From TA-20 sp035935115 (lineage in GTDB: Archaea; Thermoproteota; Nitrososphaeria; Nitrososphaerales; Nitrosopumilaceae), in assembly GCA_035935115.1 (NCBI GenBank), contig DASYXK010000001.1:1-64000 (forward strand): a stretch of DNA of 64,000 nucleotides. Reading direction: 5' to 3'. Shown here in pieces: positions 58,466 to 64,000 of the stretch. Each line of letters opens with the position of its first letter. Position 1 is the first letter of the stretch. A model generated the notes under the pieces. It was not told the origin of the DNA. It saw only the letters and a list, made by a program, of their open reading frames with translations, and made no database searches. A program made the position numbers and the translations under genes.

Positions 58466-58786
58466 GTGGCACAAGAAACTCAAGGATTGAGAAGAATGAT
58501 TTTCGATGAACTAACAAAAATTGTGGATCCTGAGATCAATGTCTCTATCATGGAACTTGAGCTTATAGACAACATAGACATTACAGGTTCTGCAGTTAAA
58601 GTAGACATACATCTTACTAGTCCTTTTTGTCCAGCTATTTTTGGTTTTAAAATAGCACAAGACATACATGATTATTTGCTGAAAATTGATGGAGTAGATG
58701 ATGTAAAGTTAAATGTCTCCAATCATTTCATGGCAGAAGCGATAAACAACCAGGTAAACGCTAGTCCAAATCCGAAAAAGCCTTAG
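58466..58786 (+). CDS. MIP18/DUF59-family iron-sulfur assembly protein
   Basis: A 106-aa protein opening MAQETQGLRRMIFDELTKIVDPEINVSIMELELI and containing the family motif DPEINVSIMELELI and SPFCPAIFGFKI with a conserved Cys in TSPFCP (about 54). MIP18/PaaD/SufT-type proteins help assemble or insert Fe-S clusters. GTG start at 58466; TATA at 58436-58447. It is convergent with sdhB, which is an Fe-S protein, a suggestive but not proven link. Confidence 0.8.
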   Translation: MAQETQGLRRMIFDELTKIVDPEINVSIMELELIDNIDITGSAVKVDIHLTSPFCPAIFGFKIAQDIHDYLLKIDGVDDVKLNVSNHFMAEAINNQVNASPNPKKP

Positions 58787-58789
58787 ATT

Positions 58790-59554
58790 TTACTTTCTAA
58801 ATCCTAAGAGATAGCCTCTCAAAAGTTGTATTGCCATAGCTGGATCAACACCTTTTGGACAAACATGGCTACAAGAACCTGCAAAGTGGCATCTCCAAAT
58901 CCCGTGTGATTGGTCTATTATTTTGAGTCGTTCTTTTTTACCATCATCACGGTTATCTGCCACGTATCGATAAGCTTGTGCAAGACCTTGTGGTCCAATA
59001 AAAGACGTATCAGTAGCCATGGTTGGACACGATGAATTACATAATCCACATTTTATACAGTAAGAAAATTGAAGGTATTTTTCTACATCTTCTGGAGTTT
59101 GCAAAAATTCTTTTATTCCAGGGGTTAATTCTGAATCTTCCCTCACTATGTACGGTTTCATTTTTTTATGAGTTGCAAACATCTGCTTAAAATCAACTGC
59201 CAAATCTCGAATTATTGGAAAATTGTGCATTGGTTCTACAGTTACTACATTTGAGTTTAATTCAGAGATTTTTGTATAACAAGCTAGTGAAGGTTTGCCA
59301 TTAATTTGCATCCCACAAGAACCGCATGAAGCTTGTCTACAAGAATATCGTACTGCGACAGAATGATCTAGATTTTGCTTTACAAATAGGATTGCTTCTA
59401 AGACTGTAGTCCATTTTTGAACAGGAACCTTAAACTCTGCAAATGTTGGAGACGAATCAGTTTCTGAATTAAATCTCGATATTCTAAGGATTATAGAATC
59501 AGATGAAATCGGTACAGAAATTTCAGGCGTCTTTGAAATTGTTTCAACGGCCAT
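58790..59554 (-). CDS. sdhB: Succinate dehydrogenase iron-sulfur subunit
   Basis: A 254-aa subunit with the three clusters: 2Fe-2S ligands Cys72, 77, 80, 92 (SCRQASCGSCG); 4Fe-4S ligands Cys166, 169, 172, 176 (CIKCGLCNSSCP); and 3Fe-4S ligands Cys222, 228, 232 (RCHFAGSCSHVCPKG). It passes electrons from SdhA to quinone in the membrane. It is the last gene of the sdhA-C-D-B operon, one base after sdhD. Confidence 0.95.
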   Translation of the reverse strand: MAVETISKTPEISVPISSDSIILRISRFNSETDSSPTFAEFKVPVQKWTTVLEAILFVKQNLDHSVAVRYSCRQASCGSCGMQINGKPSLACYTKISELNSNVVTVEPMHNFPIIRDLAVDFKQMFATHKKMKPYIVREDSELTPGIKEFLQTPEDVEKYLQFSYCIKCGLCNSSCPTMATDTSFIGPQGLAQAYRYVADNRDDGKKERLKIIDQSHGIWRCHFAGSCSHVCPKGVDPAMAIQLLRGYLLGFRK

Positions 59555-59555
59555 T

Positions 59556-59930
59556 TTATGACATTCCCATTCCTGCCATCAATATAGTTCTTGAACCATA
59601 TGCAATAAGTGCTGCCATTGCACCAATAGAACCATAGTTAATCATTTTTTCATACATGATACCTTGTTTTAGTTCCAAAAGTATCACACGTAATCCATTA
59701 AATCCATGAACTGAAAGCAAAATCAATACTACTTCAAGCATTAAAGCATAAGGAAGTAAATGATAATTTGCAATCACATTTTGGTATTGTAGAGATTCTG
59801 AAAAATTCTGTGTCATTCTAAATAGGATATGTATTGCTACTAGTGCTACTGCACCAAGAGCAGTTCCATAATGTATTTTCATTATAATGCTTTCACGCAT
59901 TTTAATCACCAAATAAAACTGCCATGCCAT
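59556..59930 (-). CDS. sdhD: Succinate dehydrogenase membrane anchor subunit D
   Basis: A 124-aa protein with three membrane helices (about 21-38, 59-76, 100-116). His22-region (KIHYGTALGAVALVAIHILFR) and the VLILLSVHGFNGLRVILLE helix are typical of the SdhD heme/quinone side. Start at 59930 overlaps sdhC by 29 bases; the ATG at 59900 (MRESIIM...) or 59891 could also be used. Confidence 0.85.
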   Translation of the reverse strand: MAWQFYLVIKMRESIIMKIHYGTALGAVALVAIHILFRMTQNFSESLQYQNVIANYHLLPYALMLEVVLILLSVHGFNGLRVILLELKQGIMYEKMINYGSIGAMAALIAYGSRTILMAGMGMS

Positions 59931-60354
59931 ACATCATTGCAAGAGCTGCAAGTGCAATTGAAACCCAGATGCAAAGTCTTTGTTTGTAATTTAGGCTGCC
60001 CATAACAGATCTTTGTGATTTATCATATGGGTATTCAGGTTGACCTGGCTTTCCAACTCCAATTCCACCATGTCCTAACATCACTCTAATTCCATTGGCT
60101 GTGTGAAACACACACATTCCAATTACCAAAGTAAGTAGCAGGTGTCCTTGTGTAGTCTGAGTTAATTCCAACATCTTATCCCATGCCACTTTGCCGTTGA
60201 CTATGGAGCTTGTTTCATAAATGTGTCCTATCAAATATGCAAGTAATCCCAATCCACTTAATCGCTGTAACCAATATGCAACTCGCTCTAATCCATATCG
60301 AGTTGGATTTGCCATTCCTCTCAAACCTTCTCGATTTGATATTCTTTCTGACAT
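59902..60354 (-). CDS. sdhC: Succinate dehydrogenase cytochrome b subunit C
   Basis: A 150-aa anchor with three helices. LLAYLIGHIYETSSIV and VFHTANGIRVMLGHGG provide conserved histidines for heme b. Starts one base before the sdhA stop (shared base). The N-terminus (MSERISNREGLRG) is soluble. With SdhD it forms the quinone-reduction site. Confidence 0.9.
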   Translation of the reverse strand: MSERISNREGLRGMANPTRYGLERVAYWLQRLSGLGLLAYLIGHIYETSSIVNGKVAWDKMLELTQTTQGHLLLTLVIGMCVFHTANGIRVMLGHGGIGVGKPGQPEYPYDKSQRSVMGSLNYKQRLCIWVSIALAALAMMYGMAVLFGD

Positions 60355-62063
60355 CAGTATTTTCTCTCCACTGGCTTGTATTTAGTAATAGTGACAGGAT
60401 GTTTTTTGATAATAGGTTCTTTTGTATCATAATATACTAGCGTATGATGTAAAAAATTCTTGTCGTCTCTATCAGGATAATCAGTTCTTGCATGCGCACC
60501 TCGTGATTCTTTTCTTGCTATTGCTCCAACAAGAATAACTTCCGCAACACGAAACATGGAATCTAGTTCCATAACGTTTGAAAAGTTTGTGTTATATTCT
60601 TTAGCCTTATCGTCTACGTGTTTCCATGTTTTTTGTTTTAGTTCACGTAGTTTTTTCAGACCATCTATCAAATCATTTTCGTTTCTAAAGACATACGCTT
60701 TTTCATTCATCATATCAGTTAGATCTTGTCTTACTTCGTACGGATTTACACTGCCATTACCACGAAATATTCCGTCATAAATTCTTTTTTCTTCTGCAGA
60801 TACAAGGTGTAATGGAAATTGCGGGGATTTAGCTTCTAAAACATATTTTGCTGCAATCTCACCAGTTATTTTTCCCCATACAAGACATTCAGCTGTAGAA
60901 TTTGCTCCCAATCTATTTGCACCATGTACACTATTACATGCAGCTTCACCTGCAGCCCAGATTCCTTGAATTTCTGTTGCACCATCTATGTTGGTATGAA
61001 TACCACCCATCATGTAATGAGACACAGGTCTTACATCGATAGGCTCCTTAGCTGGATCTATACCTGAAAACTTTAGCGATATTTCTCTAATTGCTGGTAA
61101 TTTTTTTATTATTAGTTCACTACCAAGATGTCGTAGATCAAGCTTTAGGCAATCCACACCTGTTTCGTGCTTAAAACCACGACCTTCATTTATTTCTGTT
61201 ATCATAGCACGAGATACTACATCTCGTGATGCAAGCTCCAATTTGCCAGGCGCATATTTTTTCATAAATCTATCCCCATCTTTATTGAGAAGATATCCTC
61301 CTTCGCCACGCGCACCTTCAGTAATGAGAATTCCTGATGGTAAAATACCAGTAGGATGGAATTGAACAAATTCCATGTCCTTTAGTGCCATGCCAGCTCT
61401 ATATGCCATATCAAGGCCCTCTGGAGTTGAAGAGAGGGCGTATGTAGAATAGCTATAAAGTCTTCCAGCTCCACCTGTTGCTATAATTAGCGCTTTACCT
61501 TTTATTGTATAAAATGTTCCAGAAGAAAGCTCGATTGCAGTAATGCCACAAAACTTTTGTCCGTCATGTATTATTGATGTAGTAAACCATTCATTGTAAA
61601 ATTCAATATTGTCAAATTTCTGACATGTGTCATACAGAGTTTGCATTTCATAAAATCCTACTTTATCCTGAGCAAATGTTGCACGTGGATAACTATAACC
61701 GCCAAAATTTCTTTGACCAATTTTTCCATCTTCTCTTCTTGACCAAGGCATTCCCCAATGTTCAAGTTGATATATTTCAGAAGGCATTTCATAGACTAGT
61801 TTTTCAATTACATCTTGATCCCCAAGAAAATCACTTCCTTTTACAGTATCATAGACATGTGATTCAATGCTATCTCCTTCTTCTGGAAAAAGTACAGCGG
61901 CTGTTCCACCTTCTGCAGAAACAGAATGTGAACGCATTACTTGTAATTTTGAAATTACTGCAATCTTGATATTTGAGCTAGTTTTTGCAGCTTGAATTGC
62001 AGCTCTTAGACCTGCAAGACCAGAACCAACAATTAGCAGATCATGTTCAATCGTATCAACCAT
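60354..62063 (-). CDS. sdhA: Succinate dehydrogenase flavoprotein subunit
   Basis: A 569-aa flavoprotein that oxidises succinate to fumarate. DLLIVGSGLAGLRAAIQAA is the FAD motif; SHSVSAEGGTAAVL contains the His-for-FAD region; RPVSHYMMGGIHTN and the ANRLGANST motif are the substrate-site signatures. Membrane complex II also ties to the HP/HB cycle, where succinate is an intermediate. First gene of the operon; PadR gene is divergent. Confidence 0.96.
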   Translation of the reverse strand: MVDTIEHDLLIVGSGLAGLRAAIQAAKTSSNIKIAVISKLQVMRSHSVSAEGGTAAVLFPEEGDSIESHVYDTVKGSDFLGDQDVIEKLVYEMPSEIYQLEHWGMPWSRREDGKIGQRNFGGYSYPRATFAQDKVGFYEMQTLYDTCQKFDNIEFYNEWFTTSIIHDGQKFCGITAIELSSGTFYTIKGKALIIATGGAGRLYSYSTYALSSTPEGLDMAYRAGMALKDMEFVQFHPTGILPSGILITEGARGEGGYLLNKDGDRFMKKYAPGKLELASRDVVSRAMITEINEGRGFKHETGVDCLKLDLRHLGSELIIKKLPAIREISLKFSGIDPAKEPIDVRPVSHYMMGGIHTNIDGATEIQGIWAAGEAACNSVHGANRLGANSTAECLVWGKITGEIAAKYVLEAKSPQFPLHLVSAEEKRIYDGIFRGNGSVNPYEVRQDLTDMMNEKAYVFRNENDLIDGLKKLRELKQKTWKHVDDKAKEYNTNFSNVMELDSMFRVAEVILVGAIARKESRGAHARTDYPDRDDKNFLHHTLVYYDTKEPIIKKHPVTITKYKPVERKY

Positions 62064-62144
62064 GTTTAGACATCTTCCTTTTCAAATTAGATAAATATGT
62101 CTTGTGAAGAATTCATGCAATTTTATTTCGAATCATTAATATAT

Positions 62145-62168
62145 ATCGCTAGCGATATCGCTAGTGAT
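62145..62168. promoter_or_regulatory. Tandem palindromic operators at the PadR gene
   Basis: ATCGCTAGCGAT (62145-62156) is a perfect 12-bp palindrome; directly after it, ATCGCTAGTGAT (62157-62168) repeats it with one change. They lie just downstream of the TATA-like TTAATATATATC (62137-62147) and cover the PadR start codon (ATG 62167), an ideal place for autorepression. Confidence 0.75.
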
Positions 62169-62673
62169 GATCTCACAATGGATGCAACGAGTTGGTAGTT
62201 CAGTCCCAAGAGGATTCTCCAGATATTTCATACTTGAAGTACTTAAAAAAAATCCAAGCACTGGTAAAGAGATTATTGACAACGCAACAACACAGAGCGG
62301 CGGGAGATGGAAGCCTTCACCAGGTCTAATTTATCCTCTACTTGGCAGACTTTTAGATGAGAATTTAATTGAAGAGACAAAAGATGGGAAATACCAGATA
62401 ACCAAAAAGGGCAGACTGGTTGCAGATGATCTTGAAACCCTGAATAAAATTGTAAAAAACCAAATGGATGTCATGTTCAGAGTAGGTAATGTAGGCAAAT
62501 TTGTAGCCATGGATCTTTTAGAACGCGTAACAAGCATAGGAAATTCGCTTAGTTCCAATGTATCCAATATGACAAAAGAAGAAACTGGAAAATACAAGAA
62601 GTTTCTAGAATCTGAACTTCAAAAAATAGAAACCGCAGAAAAAAGGCGCGGTAAGGAAATCAAAGTCAGTTAA
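62167..62673 (+). CDS. PadR-family transcriptional regulator
   Basis: A 168-aa protein: winged helix at about 15-85 (SRYFILEVLKKNPSTGKEIIDNATTQ, SGGRWKPSPGLIYPLLGRLLDENLI, the PGLIYPLL motif) followed by a C-terminal helical pair (about 95-165) for dimerisation. GTG at 62164 would add one residue; the ATG is 25 bp after a TATA-like box. Its operators lie over its own start. It is divergent from sdhA, so it might affect that operon, though their promoters are about 100 bp apart. Confidence 0.9.
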   Translation: MISQWMQRVGSSVPRGFSRYFILEVLKKNPSTGKEIIDNATTQSGGRWKPSPGLIYPLLGRLLDENLIEETKDGKYQITKKGRLVADDLETLNKIVKNQMDVMFRVGNVGKFVAMDLLERVTSIGNSLSSNVSNMTKEETGKYKKFLESELQKIETAEKRRGKEIKVS

Positions 62674-62706
62674 GCCATAAATAATTGTAAATATCAATAT
62701 CAACGA

Positions 62707-63570
62707 TTGCCAAATCTCAGAAAATTACTTTTTGATAATTCGAAACCTCTTGTGGTTCCAGGTGTCTATGATGCAATAGGAGCAAAAATTGCTCAAAAGG
62801 CGGGTTTTGAAGCCATGTTTCAAACAGGTTATGGAACATCTGCGACTTTACTTGGACTACCAGATTATGGATTTATTGGAGCAACTGAAACAACAGAGAA
62901 CGCACATAGAATTTGTAGGGCGGTATCTGTTCCAGTAATTGTAGATGCAGACACAGGCTATGGAAATCCGCTTAGCGTATGGAAATTAGTAACAGAGTTA
63001 GAATCAGTAGGAGCAGCAGGAATTTTTCTTGAAGATCAAAAATGGCCAAAAAGATGCGGACATATGTCAGGAAAAGAAGTCATTCCAAAGGAAGAATATT
63101 CTCAGAAATTACAGGCTGCATTAGATGCAAGAAAAAGTAAGGACTTTATCATAGTTGCAAGAACCGATGCAAGGGCACCAGAAGGATTGGATGCTGCAAT
63201 TGAACGAGGACTTGAGTATAAAAAAATTGGAGCTGATGCAATTTTCATAGAAGCCCCAAAATCTATTGATGAGATGAAAAAGATCGGAAGATCAATTAAA
63301 GCTCCTCTAGTTGCAAACATGATAGAAGGAGGTGCAACACCTCTAATTTCTTCTAAAGTGCTACATAAGATGGGGTTTAAGCTTATTCTATATCCGCTCT
63401 CAGTTCTTTTTGCAAATGCTTTTGCATCAATGAAAATATTACATGAACTTAGAAAATCAGGGACTACAACTAGATTAAAGAAAAATGTTGTCAATTTTGA
63501 TCAGTTTAATGAGATTGTAGATCTCACAAAATTCAAGAAAATGGAAAGGAGTTATGTATCAAAAATATAA
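62707..63570 (+). CDS. PEP-mutase/isocitrate-lyase superfamily enzyme
   Basis: A 287-aa TIM-barrel protein of the PrpB/oxaloacetate-decarboxylase group. VIVDADTGYGNPLSV (Asp metal site), EDQKWPKRCGHM (about 113-124; the K-R-C-G-H loop with catalytic Cys, KKCGH in isocitrate lyase) and VARTDA are family motifs. It may cleave methylisocitrate-like or oxaloacetate-type substrates. In an archaeon with the HP/HB cycle, a lyase or decarboxylase role in C3/C4 metabolism is possible. TTG start at 62707. Confidence 0.82.
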   Translation: MPNLRKLLFDNSKPLVVPGVYDAIGAKIAQKAGFEAMFQTGYGTSATLLGLPDYGFIGATETTENAHRICRAVSVPVIVDADTGYGNPLSVWKLVTELESVGAAGIFLEDQKWPKRCGHMSGKEVIPKEEYSQKLQAALDARKSKDFIIVARTDARAPEGLDAAIERGLEYKKIGADAIFIEAPKSIDEMKKIGRSIKAPLVANMIEGGATPLISSKVLHKMGFKLILYPLSVLFANAFASMKILHELRKSGTTTRLKKNVVNFDQFNEIVDLTKFKKMERSYVSKI

Positions 63571-63611
63571 AATAACAAAAAGGAGAAAAATTCTCCAAGT
63601 CAAGTAGTTAT

Positions 63612-63896
63612 CTAAGTATTGTTTCTTTTTACTTCGATTTCTATAGTAGAAACATTCCTGTCTCGCCCGTCTGTTGATTTTAGCAGTTCTGAGCCGATTA
63701 TGATGTTTCCAATAGAATACCCAGCATTTTCTGTTTTACGTGCAATTATTTGTGCAACGTCAACAGCTCGCCCAATACTGAGTCCTCTTGCCTTGATAGA
63801 TATTTTTGGTTGGTTTGCCAACTGAATCAGCGTAGAAGTTACATACGCCATCAGCGGCTTTTTGCCTATGTAGATTGTCTCTCTAGACTCGGACAT
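63612..63896 (-). CDS. alba: Alba chromatin protein
   Basis: A 94-aa DNA/RNA-binding architectural protein. YIGKKPLMAYVTSTLIQL contains the conserved lysine pair (IGKKPLM), SIKARGLSIGRAVDVAQIIA the second DNA-contacting region, and the C-terminus ends VSTIEIEVKRN. Alba coats archaeal chromosomes; acetylation of the Lys in GKKP modulates binding in other species. Between it and the next gene lie only eight bases. Confidence 0.93.
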   Translation of the reverse strand: MSESRETIYIGKKPLMAYVTSTLIQLANQPKISIKARGLSIGRAVDVAQIIARKTENAGYSIGNIIIGSELLKSTDGRDRNVSTIEIEVKRNNT

Positions 63897-63904
63897 GCAA
63901 CGTT

Positions 63905-64000
63905 CTACACGTTAGGATAATTTAAATCTAAGAATGGAACACGTGATTCGATGAATTTTGCCATACCTTTTTTCCTGTCTTTTTTTATGATCGGATTTGG
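63905..64000 (-). CDS. Enoyl-CoA hydratase family protein, C-terminus only
   Basis: Only the last 31 codons are in the window. The readable end DRKKGMAKFIESRVPFL is the typical closing helix of crotonase-type enzymes (EDRKEGMxAFxEKR), and ends at TAG 63905-63907. In ammonia-oxidising archaea an enoyl-CoA hydratase of this type serves as 3-hydroxypropionyl-CoA dehydratase and crotonyl-CoA hydratase in the HP/HB cycle; identity cannot be fixed from 31 residues. Confidence 0.65.
   Translation of the reverse strand, partial: PNPIIKKDRKKGMAKFIESRVPFLDLNYPNV

Noticed and set aside
58418..58483. N-terminal extension of ArgH
   Set aside because: The segment contains the TATA-like box shared with the divergent gene and does not resemble the ArgH family start.

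Overview
The window is AT-rich chromosomal DNA of an ammonia-oxidising archaeon (Thaumarchaeota/Nitrososphaerota), most likely a group I.1a (Nitrosopumilales-type) member. The evidence is a complete archaeal amoA-amoX-amoC-amoB cluster, a high-copy-style Amt ammonium transporter, a PII protein, carboxylase genes and a dehydratase end that fit the 3-hydroxypropionate/4-hydroxybutyrate (HP/HB) cycle, and archaeal information-processing genes (TBP, RFC-L, RecJ/GAN, Pcc1, ABCE1, Alba, S3Ae, S15). Genus is not assigned. Many genes have a TATA-like box 22-30 bp before the start codon, which implies leaderless mRNAs; I used this to choose several starts, including many TTG/GTG starts.

Layout. 1-2.6 kb: a truncated PAS histidine kinase, an AbiTii-domain protein and an orphan D12-class adenine methyltransferase. 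2.7-5.3 kb: amoA, amoX, amoC (minus) and amoB (plus), apparently separate transcripts. 5.4-13.3 kb: small membrane or secreted proteins, amt, a tiny 54-aa protein, several unknowns, a Cas4-like Fe-S protein whose promoter is a near-copy of the amt promoter, and PII. 13.3-14 kb: two small membrane proteins that are candidates for the accessory AMO subunits AmoY/AmoZ. 14-18.7 kb: a dense translation/repair cluster (rps15, recJ, pcc1, serS, rps3ae, an exosome-associated RNA-binding protein, a very short Pop5-like protein), followed by a GC-rich candidate ncRNA. 18.9-23.7 kb: geranylgeranyl reductase, a MoxR-VWA pair and an ASCH protein. 23.8-27.1 kb: non-oxidative pentose phosphate operon with a transketolase-N/ribulose-phosphate epimerase fusion. 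27.2-35.2 kb: DCC protein, zinc finger, stand-alone 5S rRNA, ABCE1, Trm5-like, RimI, site-2 protease, LarA-like, PyrE, TBP. 35.5-37.4 kb: tRNA(CAU), CADD/TenA-like protein, tRNA-Glu with a T-loop insertion, polyprenyl synthase. 37.4-47.9 kb: an 11-gene complex I operon (nuoABCDHIJKMLN, no EFG). 48-52.6 kb: zinc ribbon, peroxiredoxin, biotin-dependent acyl-CoA carboxylase. 52.7-58.8 kb: RFC-L with two coupled unknowns, inositol-phosphatase family, tRNA-Asp with a D-loop intron, tRNA-Lys, ArgH and a MIP18 protein. 58.8-62.1 kb: succinate dehydrogenase sdhA-C-D-B. 62.1-64 kb: PadR regulator with tandem palindromic operators, PEP-mutase/isocitrate-lyase family enzyme, Alba, and the end of an enoyl-CoA hydratase family gene.

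Together these cover ammonia uptake and oxidation (amt, PII, amo), electron transport (complex I, complex II), carbon fixation (acyl-CoA carboxylase, dehydratase) and core information processing. No CRISPR array, transposase or integrase was seen. The least explained items are the methyltransferase/AbiTii pair, the amt-promoter copy in front of a Cas4-like protein with an apparently lost catalytic motif, the structurally odd tRNA set, and the MoxR/VWA and RFC-L-linked unknowns.
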